This document shows positions 1-7,785 of a stretch of 51,448 nt of DNA, one piece after another (the first letter of the stretch is position 1; each line of letters begins with the position of its first letter). The stretch spans positions 14,272 to 65,719 of the forward strand of contig NZ_BDUF01000044.1 in assembly GCF_002335525.1 (NCBI RefSeq), read 5' to 3'. Below the pieces are notes generated by a model that did no database searches, was not told the DNA's origin, and saw only the letters and a program-made list of their open reading frames with translations. The DNA comes from Effusibacillus lacus. Lineage in GTDB: Bacteria; Bacillota; Bacilli; Tumebacillales; Effusibacillaceae. Made by a program: the position numbers and the translations under genes.

Positions 1-84
1 AGCTACAGGCTCCACTTCGTTCTCGACGAATTGCCTTACAATCTGACGGAACGATTCAATCTCTTCCGTAAACGTGAAATCCAT
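1..84 (-). CDS. Acyl-CoA dehydrogenase, N-terminal fragment (cut by window edge)
   Basis: Only the first 28 codons are in the window. The translation begins MDFTFTEEIESFRQIVRQF and continues with a VENEVEP-type segment, the usual first helix of acyl-CoA dehydrogenases. The ATG at 84 has a good ribosome site (GAGGAGAG, about 7 nt upstream). It follows the 3-hydroxyacyl-CoA dehydrogenase by about 20 nt and is probably co-transcribed with it. The family oxidises acyl-CoA to enoyl-CoA and passes electrons to EtfAB, which is encoded just upstream. The substrate chain length cannot be judged from this fragment. Confidence 0.7.
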   Translation of the reverse strand, partial: MDFTFTEEIESFRQIVRQFVENEVEPVA

Positions 85-102
85 ATGTTTCTCTCCTCGT
101 GG

Positions 103-990
103 TTAGTCTCTCTTTCCAGACGGCAGCTTCCGGCCGTTCTCATCGTACTCAAAGATTCCCCGGCCACTTTTCTTGCCCAGTCGGCCGGCTTTTACATACT
201 TGATCAAAAGCGGGCACGGACGGTATTTCTCCCCAAGCGTTATATGGAGGTACTCGAGGTTTCGCAGGCGCGAATCCAATCCAACCAAATCAGCCAGTTC
301 AAGCGGTCCCATCGGATAACCAAGTCCGAGTTTGATCGCCTTGTCAATGTCTTCCGCGCTGGCGACGCCCTCCATCAGCATGTACATCGCTTCGTTTCCC
401 ACAAGAGCGCTGATTCGCCCAGGCACAAATCCCGGAAATTCATTGACTTCAACCGTTTCCTTGCCCATTTGTTCAGCGACCACCCGCACAGTTTCGACTG
501 TCTGATCCGATGTGTCCATTCCGCGGATAATCTCGACGAGTTTCATCTTTGGAACGGGATTAAAAAAATGCATCGCCACACAGCGATCCGCCCTGCGGGT
601 GCCGGCGGCAATTTCCGTCGGGCTCATGGTCGACGTATTGGTAGCAAGAATGGTATGGGGTGGACAGATCTCATCCAATTGACGAAAAATATCAATCTTT
701 AGATCCATCAATTCCAATACCGCTTCAATCACCAAATCGGCATCCTTTGCCGCATCGGTAAGATTTTCGGACAATTGGATCCGACCGAACGCAGCATCCG
801 CTTCCTCTTGCGAAAGTTTGCCTCTCTTAACGCCTTCTTCCAAATCACGCCGGATGCCCTGAAGGGCACGATCCACAGCCTCGCGTTTTATGTCGTGCAG
901 CGTCACCTGGAATCCCCCGACTGCGGCTGCATACGCAATTCCTTGCCCCATAACTCCCGACCCGATCACAGTAATCTTCTCAACCTTCAA
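103..990 (-). CDS. hbd: 3-hydroxyacyl-CoA (3-hydroxybutyryl-CoA) dehydrogenase
   Basis: Cytosolic NAD(P)-dependent oxidation of (S)-3-hydroxyacyl-CoA to 3-ketoacyl-CoA. The 295 residues match the single-function Hbd/MmgB/PaaH type (about 280-300). The Rossmann motif GSGVMG is at residues 10-15. The catalytic dyad is visible as H141 (MHFFNPVP) and E153, with S120 in NTST. The usual Asn of the GF..NR motif is Gly191 here (GFVPGRIS); Bacillus MmgB proteins also vary at this site. The TTG start at 990 is chosen because AGGGGG lies 7-8 nt upstream, while the nearby ATG frame closes at once. A sigma-54 promoter sequence lies at 1061-1076. The gene probably serves beta-oxidation with the acyl-CoA dehydrogenase and EtfAB. 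Confidence 0.9.
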   Translation of the reverse strand: MKVEKITVIGSGVMGQGIAYAAAVGGFQVTLHDIKREAVDRALQGIRRDLEEGVKRGKLSQEEADAAFGRIQLSENLTDAAKDADLVIEAVLELMDLKIDIFRQLDEICPPHTILATNTSTMSPTEIAAGTRRADRCVAMHFFNPVPKMKLVEIIRGMDTSDQTVETVRVVAEQMGKETVEVNEFPGFVPGRISALVGNEAMYMLMEGVASAEDIDKAIKLGLGYPMGPLELADLVGLDSRLRNLEYLHITLGEKYRPCPLLIKYVKAGRLGKKSGRGIFEYDENGRKLPSGKRD

Positions 991-1060
991 TTGTCATCCC
1001 CCTCTCGTTGGCCGAAATCTTTTGACCCCATTTCTTGCACTTTTTTCAATGATTCATAAC

Positions 1061-1076
1061 GCAAATTCTGTGCCAA
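1061..1076 (-). promoter_or_regulatory. Sigma-54 (-24/-12) promoter upstream of hbd
   Basis: The minus strand reads TTGGCACAGAATTTGC. It has the invariant GG and GC separated by exactly ten bases (TGGCAC-N5-TTGC). The -12 element lies about 70 nt upstream of the TTG start of hbd, a normal leader length. In Bacillus, SigL with an enhancer-binding protein drives catabolic operons in this way. No enhancer-binding protein is encoded in the window, and no upstream activating repeat was recognised. Confidence 0.65.
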
Positions 1077-1183
1077 CAATAGTAGGTACCGTTAATTCAG
1101 ACTTACCGGCGATTTCACAATAGTTCCTCTTTCCAGAAGTCAGTTTGATAAGTTATTTTTGCATTAATTAATTCATTTTCAAC

Positions 1184-2182
1184 TTACTGAGCGATCCCGA
1201 CTTCTTCACACAACAATTTCTTTAATTCTTCCGTCAGCAGCGGAACTACTTCAAACAGGTCACCCACAATTCCGTAGTCTGCCACCTTGAAGATCGGCGC
1301 TTCCGGATCTTTGTTGATCGCCACAATCACTTTCGAGTTGGACATGCCCGCCAGATGTTGGATCGCGCCGGAAATCCCGCAGGCGATGTACAGATCAGGC
1401 GTTACCACCTTTCCGGTTTGTCCGATCTGCAGCGCGTAATCGCAGTATCCTGCGTCACACGCCCCACGGGAAGCTCCCACCGCCGCTCCCAGAGCATCCG
1501 CCAGTTCCTGCAGCGGTTTGAATCCATCCGCACTTTTCACGCCGCGTCCGCCCGACACGATGATCTTCGCTTCCGACAGGTCGGCTCCTCCGGCGCTCTT
1601 CTTCACCACTTCTTTGATGAACGTGCGGAGAGAATCTGCAGGCAGATCCACCGAAACTGTTGTCACGTTGGCGCTGCAGGAAGTATCAGGTTCTGCCGCA
1701 GGCAGATTGTTCGGACGAACGGTTGCAAACACCATGTCATCGGTGATTACGTTCTTGGTGAACGCTTTCCCGGCATAAATCGGACGGGTGAACACGATTT
1801 TGTCCCCTTCCATCTGCACATCCACAATATCGGAGACCTGCCCCGCTTCAAAACGGGCCGCCAGTTTGGGCGCCAAATCACGGCCGATCGCCGAGTGTGC
1901 CATCAGTACCACCTCTGCACCGCTTTCCCGAATCACGGTCTCCAGTGCTATTGCAAAAGCATCCGGCACATAGTTGGCCAACACGTCATTCTCCACCACA
2001 AAAACCTGATCAGCTCCGTAATGTGCCAGTGCATCCGCCATGCCGGACACATTTTTTCCCAGCAGAGCGCCGTAAACAGTGCCGCCGTCGGCCAGTTTGC
2101 GCGCTGCCGTCAAGGATTCGAATGTCACATTGCGAAGCTTGTCGTTCCGTATATCTGCAAGTACCAGTACGTTACGTTCCAT
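1184..2182 (-). CDS. etfA: Electron transfer flavoprotein subunit alpha
   Basis: FAD-binding alpha subunit of the soluble EtfAB dimer that takes electrons from acyl-CoA dehydrogenases. The 332 residues are the normal family length. The C-terminal FAD domain is clear: a VSGGRGV segment (near 209), the [10 protein letters not shown] loop (near 238), [20 protein letters not shown] (near 253) and [11 protein letters not shown] (near 289). The N-terminal domain carries a typical [11 protein letters not shown] start. The ATG at 2182 is preceded by GAGAGGAAGG. It follows etfB with a 111-nt gap holding an 11-bp inverted repeat. Whether this Etf bifurcates electrons cannot be decided here; the proximity of beta-oxidation genes suggests an ordinary electron acceptor. 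Confidence 0.95.
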   Translation of the reverse strand: MERNVLVLADIRNDKLRNVTFESLTAARKLADGGTVYGALLGKNVSGMADALAHYGADQVFVVENDVLANYVPDAFAIALETVIRESGAEVVLMAHSAIGRDLAPKLAARFEAGQVSDIVDVQMEGDKIVFTRPIYAGKAFTKNVITDDMVFATVRPNNLPAAEPDTSCSANVTTVSVDLPADSLRTFIKEVVKKSAGGADLSEAKIIVSGGRGVKSADGFKPLQELADALGAAVGASRGACDAGYCDYALQIGQTGKVVTPDLYIACGISGAIQHLAGMSNSKVIVAINKDPEAPIFKVADYGIVGDLFEVVPLLTEELKKLLCEEVGIAQ

Positions 2183-2240
2183 ATTTCCTTCCTCTCTTCA
2201 TCCTAGATCGGTTTTATTGTACTTATGTCTTTTCCGGGTC

Positions 2241-2290
2241 CCCATTAAAGTACTCTGGAATGCTGCAAAGCTTCACTTCACTTTAATGGG
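2241..2290. repeat. 11-bp perfect inverted repeat between etfB and etfA
   Basis: CCCATTAAAGT at 2241-2251 and its exact reverse complement ACTTTAATGGG at 2280-2290 enclose 28 nt. The repeat sits between the etfB stop and the etfA start and would form a long stem-loop in the transcript. No uridine run follows, so it is not a typical terminator. It could be an mRNA processing or stability element, or an operator. Confidence 0.6.
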
Positions 2291-2293
2291 CGA

Positions 2294-3052
2294 TTATATC
2301 AGTTTGTCTTCGATGCGAAGGAGGGCCACCAGTTCTTTCACTTTTTCGGCGTTCTCCCCTTCGAGAATCCTTCCGCCGGTCTTTTCTTTCGGCAGGAAAG
2401 TATTGATTGTTTCATTCTTGGGGGAAGCGCTGACATTCAGATCGGCCGCGCTGACCACCTTCAATGGGATCTTGTTAGCTTTCCGGATCCCGAGCAGAGA
2501 AGGATACCGCGGTTCGTTGAGACCTTGTTGGGCGGTTACAAGTACCGGCAGGGTGGCTTCCACAATTTCCACGTCCCCTTCCACATCGCGGTATGCCGTC
2601 ACTTTCGTGCCGCAAATCTCCAGTTTGATAATGGTCGAAATATGAGGAATTCCAAGCAGTTCGGCAACCCGAACCGCCACCTGCCCGGAACCGTCGTCAA
2701 CCGCCTGATTGCCGCCCAGAATGATGTCATATTCCTGTGTCTTGATGTATTCCGCCAGCATTTTGGCCGCTTTGAACTCATCGCCAAAAAGCGCCCCGTC
2801 ATTGATGTGAACCCCGTGATCCGCTCCCATTGCAAGTGCCTTGCGAAGAGCTTCTTCCGCCCGCGCCGGTCCTAGGGTAATCACCGTCACTTCTCCGCCA
2901 AACTTATCCCGCAGAACAATCGCTTCTTCAATCGCATACTCGTCGTACGGGTTAATCACGTACTGGACTCCGTCTTCCTTGACTTTACCGCCTTCCAGGA
3001 CAATCTTTTCTTCGGTATCAAACGTCTGCTTCATCAGTACCAGAATTTTCAT
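2294..3052 (-). CDS. etfB: Electron transfer flavoprotein subunit beta
   Basis: Beta subunit of EtfAB, partner of the etfA product. The protein has 252 residues when started at the ATG at 3052 (MKILVLMKQTFDTEEK), the canonical N-terminus of the family. The open frame extends 65 codons upstream, but those residues look like noncoding translation. Characteristic segments are NPYDEYAIEEA (near 39), GADHGVHI (near 77), ILGGNQAVDDGSGQV (near 109; AMP/FAD-binding region) and the ETF-beta signature region around VEATLPVLVTAQQGLNEPRYPS. The ribosome site is modest (GGAGTGGGG, about 8 nt upstream). A sigma-54 promoter sequence lies about 230 nt upstream at 3285-3300. Order: etfB, etfA, hbd, acyl-CoA dehydrogenase. 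Confidence 0.95.
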   Translation of the reverse strand: MKILVLMKQTFDTEEKIVLEGGKVKEDGVQYVINPYDEYAIEEAIVLRDKFGGEVTVITLGPARAEEALRKALAMGADHGVHINDGALFGDEFKAAKMLAEYIKTQEYDIILGGNQAVDDGSGQVAVRVAELLGIPHISTIIKLEICGTKVTAYRDVEGDVEIVEATLPVLVTAQQGLNEPRYPSLLGIRKANKIPLKVVSAADLNVSASPKNETINTFLPKEKTGGRILEGENAEKVKELVALLRIEDKLI

Positions 3053-3284
3053 ACCCGAATCCCCACTCCGATCTGTTTTCATTGTGCCTGCCGTTTCAAT
3101 GGGCCACGATCCGCTCACCACTTCCCGCACATTTGAAACATCAAGATCAATCCGACTGCCTTCCCTCATGACCAGATACCGTCGTCTACATCTCAAGACC
3201 GATCGCAACCGCTTAGAACATATCCCAGATGGATTCGCCTCCATCATGCAAATATTTTGTTTTCATTTCCATACAGGTTCCAAT

Positions 3285-3300
3285 GCAACATGCATGCCAA
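3285..3300 (-). promoter_or_regulatory. Sigma-54 (-24/-12) promoter upstream of etfBA
   Basis: The minus strand reads TTGGCATGCATGTTGC, with GG and GC exactly ten bases apart, TGGCA in the -24 element and TTGC in the -12 element. It lies directly downstream of the terminator of the neighbouring operon, where a new promoter is expected. The leader to etfB would be about 220 nt, which is long. A matching site precedes hbd. Confidence 0.6.
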
Positions 3301-3317
3301 CGCTTCCAGCCATCATG

Positions 3318-3347
3318 AAAAAAAAAGTCGCTCCCTTCGGAGCAAGC
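3318..3347 (-). terminator. Rho-independent terminator of the acx operon (after the IclR gene)
   Basis: On the minus strand a 7-bp stem (TTGCTCC / GGAGCGA, one G-T pair, GAAG loop) is followed after two bases by a run of T residues (A-run at 3318-3326 on the plus strand). It lies 14 nt beyond the stop of the IclR gene and separates the acx operon from etfBA. Confidence 0.8.
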
Positions 3348-3360
3348 CGTTTAATGAAAT

Positions 3361-4155
3361 TTAATAGCCCGTATCCATTAAGGGTTTACCGGTTTCACCT
3401 GATTTTTGTGGGATCACGCCCCCGATCTCCTGGGTAATACGAATCCCTATATCTCGTAAATATTCCCCAAGCATATCCATTTTTTCGGAAGGCAGTTGCT
3501 CCAAAACACCGATACAAGAAACGGCAAGAAATACTTGACCGTCCGGTCCGAATACTGGGGCCGCAACACCACTAATTCCATTCACCTGTTCTCCCATACT
3601 GGTCGCGTATCCCAATCGACGAATCTCCGCCAGTTCTACTAAAAATTCATCATTGTATCGAGCGGAAGCTACCTCTCTCAATTCGTCATCATCTAGATAA
3701 GCACAAAAGACTTTCCCAAAAGATCCGCGGTCAATCGGAAATTGTTGGCCTAAAGAGACCGTAACATGAATTTGGTTCCTACTCTCTTCTTTTAATAAAT
3801 AGGTTAGCCGATCTCGCCGAATGCGCTGTGCTGCTACCGTAGTTAGCCCAGTCCTTTGTTCTATCTGAGTCAGATACTTCCTTACAATCCCGAGATAATC
3901 AAGAAACTCTGCCGCTCTGTTACCTAGAATAACTAGGTAAGGACCAAGACTATATGTTTGTGATCGTTCGTCGTAATAAACAAGGCCGAGTGAAATCAAT
4001 GTTCTCAACAAACGCATGGCCGTTGTTCGCGGAATATTCAACATTTCCATGATTTCACCAAATTTTTTATTCCGATGCTGCGTTCGGCTTAGCAAATGTA
4101 GTATTTCTCCGGCCTGTTTTACAGATGGAATAATGTACTTATCGTCCTCAATAAT
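3361..4155 (-). CDS. IclR-family transcriptional regulator, probable ATT start
   Basis: Winged-helix IclR repressor/activator with a C-terminal effector domain. Last gene of the acx operon, 33 nt after the CoA synthetase stop. The HTH is plain: IPSVKQAGEIL, then the KKFGEIMEMLNIPRTTAMRL segment. The effector domain carries GSFGKVF and a GVAAPVFGPDGQV segment. The only ATG/GTG/TTG starts in the 5' part (TTG at 4095) would remove the first helix of the HTH. Upstream the frame is open to a stop at 4225 with no ATG, GTG or TTG. A strong AAGGAG site lies about 9 nt before an ATT codon at 4155, which would give a 264-residue protein of normal length. I take ATT as the likely start; a base error or mutated start is the alternative. 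It probably controls this operon through the palindrome at 12918-12931. Confidence 0.85.
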   Translation of the reverse strand: MIEDDKYIIPSVKQAGEILHLLSRTQHRNKKFGEIMEMLNIPRTTAMRLLRTLISLGLVYYDERSQTYSLGPYLVILGNRAAEFLDYLGIVRKYLTQIEQRTGLTTVAAQRIRRDRLTYLLKEESRNQIHVTVSLGQQFPIDRGSFGKVFCAYLDDDELREVASARYNDEFLVELAEIRRLGYATSMGEQVNGISGVAAPVFGPDGQVFLAVSCIGVLEQLPSEKMDMLGEYLRDIGIRITQEIGGVIPQKSGETGKPLMDTGY

Positions 4156-4187
4156 GTTTTCTCTCTCCTTTTTTATGTTCTTCTCTT

Positions 4188-6152
4188 TTACAAGTTCTGT
4201 GTTTGAGTCAAACTTTGTATCATCTTAATTACGCCTGGGTTCTCCAATGCCGAAAGATCCCCTGGGTTTTGGCCTTGATACACGGCTCGAATAACGCGAC
4301 GCATTATCTTCCCATTACGTGTGCGCGGCAGATCATTCACGAAGTAAAGGCGGCTTGGTTTTAATGATTTTCCCAGCGTACTCGTTACCTGCTCTTTTAT
4401 GGCTTCAGCCAGTCCCTCATTTGGAGTGAAACCTGGGTGAAGAATAATAAACAGCACAACCTCCTCCCCTTTCACTGGATGCGGAACACCCACCGCTGCA
4501 ACTTGTACTACGGCTGGATGTTGACCAGCGGCAGCTTCAACTTCCGTTGGTCCAACTCTTTTACCGGCTACCTTAATGACATCATCAGAACGTCCAAAGA
4601 GAAACCAATGATTCTCTGAGTCCTGAAAGGCCCAATCTCCGTGAACCCACACATTTTCAAATCTTGCCCAATACGAATCAAGATATCGTTCTCTGTCATT
4701 CCAAAAACCATTCGTCATTCCAACAAAGGGACGTAAAACTGCCAATTCTCCTACTTGACCAATGACGGGATGCCCTGTGTCATCGAGGACAACGGCATGA
4801 ATTCCTGGAACAGTGGTATTAAATCCTGTAGGCTTAATCGGACGGTGGGTTACGCATCCAAGAATGCCTCCAGATACTTCAGTGCCCCCTGAATAATTTG
4901 AAATCGGCAATTTTCCCTTACCAACTTCGTGAAAATACCAGAGATAAGACTCTATATCCCAAGCTTCACCTGTGGAAATCAGTACTCGTAACGTATCGAG
5001 ATTTCGTTTGCGGATTGGCTTTTCTCCAAATGCACGCAATGAACGAATAAGGGTTGGAGCAAGACCCAAATGTGTTACTCTATTTCTTTCAACGATACTC
5101 CAAATGCGGCCGGGGTCGGGGTGGTCCGGGGCACCCGTGTAAAATACCAGTGTCGCACCAAGAGTTAACGCACCAATGATCACCGCTGGCCCAACCATCC
5201 ATCCCAAATCCGTTAACCAAAATAACACCTCGCCGGCTCTTAGATCGAAAACATGTGCCATATCTTGAACGGTCTTTAAAGGGAACCCGCCTTGGGTGTG
5301 TACGGCACCCTTAGGTTTGCCAGTAGTTCCGGATGTATAAATAATCATAAAGGGATCGTTTGCATCCATAGCCTCTATGGGCGCCGTGGTTTCCTTCCCT
5401 TCAATCAGGTCTTTCCAGGAGATATCCTTCTCCGTAAGATCACCCTTGGAAACATTATTGAGATATTCAACCATAATGATACGTTCGACGGTTGGACACT
5501 TTTCCACAGCTTCATTGGCTGCACGCTTCAACGGCACTACCTTGCCCCGTCGCGTAAATCCATCAACCGTCAACAAAAAGCGAACCTTCGCGTCATTTAA
5601 GCGAGTAGCGACGGCATCCGCTCCGTATCCAGAAAAGATCGGAACTACAATTCCCCCCAAACGAACTGCGGCAAGAAAAAAGATGGCCGCTTCAGGGATC
5701 ATCGGAACAAATAGACCTACTGTGTCGCCCCGTCGAAATCCAAGTTCTATTAACCCGTTTGCCACACGGCCTGTTTGTTCATCAAGTTCTTTATACGTTA
5801 AGGATTTGCAAATCCCTAATTCGTCTTCCCAAACAATGGCAGTCTGATCCCCGCGTCCCAGTTTCAATTGACGCGTCAAAGCATTGTGAGCAAGGTTAAT
5901 CTGTCCGCCAACAAACCACTTTGGCCACTGCGGCCCCGCCTCCAGGTCGACAAACTTTTCATACGGCGTAAACCATTCAATGCCTAGTTCATCAAGCGTA
6001 GCTTTCCAAAATTCATCCGTATGCAAAACGCTATATTCATTTAATTCGTCATAGTTCTTAAGTCCAAGCCGATGAATCAACCTCTGCAAATGTGAACCGG
6101 CAATATATTTTTCGGAGGGGAGCCAAATTGGATCTTCCTTTATCAGGTTCAA
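4188..6152 (-). CDS. Acetyl-CoA synthetase-type acyl/acetoacyl-CoA ligase
   Basis: AMP-forming ligase of 654 residues with the N-terminal acetyl-CoA synthetase extension (EFWKATLDELGIEWFTPYEK near 48-66). The ATP-binding P-loop YTSGTTGKPKG is at 272-282; the adenylate motifs follow (STGEAWD, YSGGTEVSGG, GDWAFQD). The C-terminal domain has the catalytic Lys615 in RTRNGKIMRR. The TTG start at 6152 overlaps the stop of the crotonase gene (TTGA) and is served by GAGGTG 7 nt upstream. In the operon it follows a ketone carboxylase, so the expected substrate is the beta-keto acid made by that enzyme (acetoacetate or 2-oxocycloalkane carboxylate), converted to its CoA thioester. The exact acid is inferred from context only. 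Confidence 0.85.
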   Translation of the reverse strand: MNLIKEDPIWLPSEKYIAGSHLQRLIHRLGLKNYDELNEYSVLHTDEFWKATLDELGIEWFTPYEKFVDLEAGPQWPKWFVGGQINLAHNALTRQLKLGRGDQTAIVWEDELGICKSLTYKELDEQTGRVANGLIELGFRRGDTVGLFVPMIPEAAIFFLAAVRLGGIVVPIFSGYGADAVATRLNDAKVRFLLTVDGFTRRGKVVPLKRAANEAVEKCPTVERIIMVEYLNNVSKGDLTEKDISWKDLIEGKETTAPIEAMDANDPFMIIYTSGTTGKPKGAVHTQGGFPLKTVQDMAHVFDLRAGEVLFWLTDLGWMVGPAVIIGALTLGATLVFYTGAPDHPDPGRIWSIVERNRVTHLGLAPTLIRSLRAFGEKPIRKRNLDTLRVLISTGEAWDIESYLWYFHEVGKGKLPISNYSGGTEVSGGILGCVTHRPIKPTGFNTTVPGIHAVVLDDTGHPVIGQVGELAVLRPFVGMTNGFWNDRERYLDSYWARFENVWVHGDWAFQDSENHWFLFGRSDDVIKVAGKRVGPTEVEAAAGQHPAVVQVAAVGVPHPVKGEEVVLFIILHPGFTPNEGLAEAIKEQVTSTLGKSLKPSRLYFVNDLPRTRNGKIMRRVIRAVYQGQNPGDLSALENPGVIKMIQSLTQTQNL

Positions 6153-6955
6153 GATCTTTCACCTCTGGCACGAAACTCCGAAAAATCAGGAGTTCTCTTC
6201 TCTATGAAGGCTCGGTGCCCTTCTAACGACTCGGGTGTACCATAGAAGAAATTTAAGGCACCAAAAGCAAGCTGCGTAAGACCATGAATGTGGTCGGTAT
6301 CCGCATTAAAAGAAGCCTTAATCATCTTTAAAGAACTTGGGCTCAATCTGAGAATTTCATTTGCCCAATTTCGGGCTTCGTCCATCAACTCTGAAGGCTC
6401 TACGATCTTATTGATAAGCCCCATATTTAGCGCTTCTTCTGCCGAATACTGGCGGCATAACATCCAAATTTCTCTAGCTTTACGCTCTCCTACGAGGCGA
6501 GCAAGATACGCTGTACCATAACCTGCGTCAAAACTGCCTACTTTAGGACCCGCTTGACCAAAAATGGCATTTTTGGAGGCAATGGCAAGATCACAAACAA
6601 CCTGAAGTACATGCCCCCCCCCTATTGCATATCCATTGACGACAGCAATCACTGGTTTAGGGGCACTACGAATCACCTCTTGGAGCCGGATAACAGGAAG
6701 TCCGATATCGATCCAGGAGGAGCCATCATATCCTGATGGCCCCCACTCCTTCACGTCGCCCCCTACACAAAAAGCCCTATCACCAGCACCCGTCAATAAG
6801 ATAACCCCGATATCTGGATCTTGACCGGCATCTTCAAACGCCTGAATCATCTCTTCCAAAGTTTGACGTCTGAATGCATTCAAAGCCTTCGGTCTATTAA
6901 TCGTTATTGTAGCAATACCGCTTTCCTTTTCAAATAAAATGTCGCCAAATTCCAT
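6149..6955 (-). CDS. BadI/MenB-like crotonase, putative beta-ketoacyl-CoA C-C hydrolase
   Basis: Crotonase-fold protein of 268 residues. It resembles BadI (2-ketocyclohexanecarboxyl-CoA hydrolase) and MenB more than ordinary enoyl-CoA hydratases. Shared features are NAFRRQT (26-32), GAGDRAFCVGGD (56-67), the oxyanion segment NGYAIGGG (107-114), GQAGPKVGSFDAGYGTAYLA (133-152) with Asp143 and Tyr146, and REIWMLCRQYSAEEA (161-175). BadI cleaves 2-oxocyclohexanecarboxyl-CoA hydrolytically to pimeloyl-CoA; MenB runs the reverse-type Dieckmann ring closure. Menaquinone genes are absent, and a CoA ligase, a BadH-like SDR and a ketone carboxylase flank it, so a C-C hydrolase role is preferred. ATG at 6955 with AAAGGATG upstream. 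Confidence 0.8.
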   Translation of the reverse strand: MEFGDILFEKESGIATITINRPKALNAFRRQTLEEMIQAFEDAGQDPDIGVILLTGAGDRAFCVGGDVKEWGPSGYDGSSWIDIGLPVIRLQEVIRSAPKPVIAVVNGYAIGGGHVLQVVCDLAIASKNAIFGQAGPKVGSFDAGYGTAYLARLVGERKAREIWMLCRQYSAEEALNMGLINKIVEPSELMDEARNWANEILRLSPSSLKMIKASFNADTDHIHGLTQLAFGALNFFYGTPESLEGHRAFIEKRTPDFSEFRARGERS

Positions 6956-6979
6956 AACTCCATCATCCTTTCACGAAAG

Positions 6980-7753
6980 TTAGCACATCGTTAAGCCGCC
7001 GGAAGCACTTACCACTTGACCTGTCATTACCGTGTTTGCATCTGACGCGAGAAATAGTGCAACCGCAGCAACTTCTTCGGGACGAGGAAGCCTACGAAGT
7101 GGAATAGCCCGCTCCATTGCTGTTGAAACTTTAGACGCCCACTCGCTTTGCGTTTTAAAATGCTTCCAAAGTTCATCATCTGTCGGCCCCGGTGCAACTA
7201 CGTTCACCAATACCCCATCCCGGGCATATTCTCGAGCCAATGATTTTGCAAAAGCATTGATCGCTCCGCGGCACCCAGCAGATACTGCCATACCAGTGTT
7301 GCCAACCTTCCCTGAGTCAGAACCTACAAATACGATTTTACCATTTCTCTGAAGTAAGGCAGGCAAAGCGGCTTGTACGAGATAAATTACACCTCGAAAT
7401 TCAACGTCAATCACAGCCTCAATATTTTCGGAGGTGTCTTCCAAAAACGGGCACATCGTGTGCCAACCTGCGGTATTAATGAGGATATCGATTCCTCCAA
7501 ATTCTTCCACTGTCGCTTGAACCATGTTTCGGGTTGACGAAATGTCTGTGATATCACCTTGCAGGGCAATGCATTTTTTTTCTCGTTCCGAGAGATCAGA
7601 AACAATCTGTTCCGCGATAGCAGCATTGGAGCGGTAGCTGAACGCTACCTTCGCTCCACCTGCAACTAATCCACGGACAATAGATTGCCCAATTCCTCCC
7701 GTCCCACCCACCACAAGAGCTACTTTGTTATTAAATTGAAACAAGTGGTTCAC
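6980..7753 (-). CDS. BadH-like short-chain dehydrogenase homologue lacking the catalytic Tyr and Lys
   Basis: SDR fold of 257 residues. The coenzyme motif VVGGTGGIG is at 14-22 and NTAG at 93-96. The C-terminal part (NVVAPGPTD, then TGQVVSASGGLTM) resembles BadH, the 2-hydroxycyclohexanecarboxyl-CoA dehydrogenase. The active site does not fit a working SDR: the YxxxK pair is replaced by Ser158 and Arg162 (AVSAGCRGA), and the structural Asn of the N-S-Y-K tetrad is Glu118 (DVEFRG). Ser145 remains. It may bind NAD without canonical redox chemistry, use other residues, or be structural. The GTG start at 7753 has its AGGGAA almost adjacent; the TTG at 7744 is better spaced (9 nt). It lies between acxA and the BadI-like gene. 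Confidence 0.85.
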   Translation of the reverse strand: MNHLFQFNNKVALVVGGTGGIGQSIVRGLVAGGAKVAFSYRSNAAIAEQIVSDLSEREKKCIALQGDITDISSTRNMVQATVEEFGGIDILINTAGWHTMCPFLEDTSENIEAVIDVEFRGVIYLVQAALPALLQRNGKIVFVGSDSGKVGNTGMAVSAGCRGAINAFAKSLAREYARDGVLVNVVAPGPTDDELWKHFKTQSEWASKVSTAMERAIPLRRLPRPEEVAAVALFLASDANTVMTGQVVSASGGLTMC

Positions 7754-7785
7754 TTCCCTATAACTAGAATTTTTGTGTTCACTAA

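Noticed and set aside
3053-3247. 65-codon N-terminal extension of EtfB
   Set aside because: EtfB proteins start at MKILVLMKQ; the upstream residues are Arg/Ser-rich and overlap the leader and promoter region.
6149-6955. MenB of menaquinone synthesis
   Set aside because: Sequence is close to MenB, but no other men gene is present and the operon holds a carboxylase, ligase and BadH-like SDR; BadI-type function fits better. Not fully excluded.
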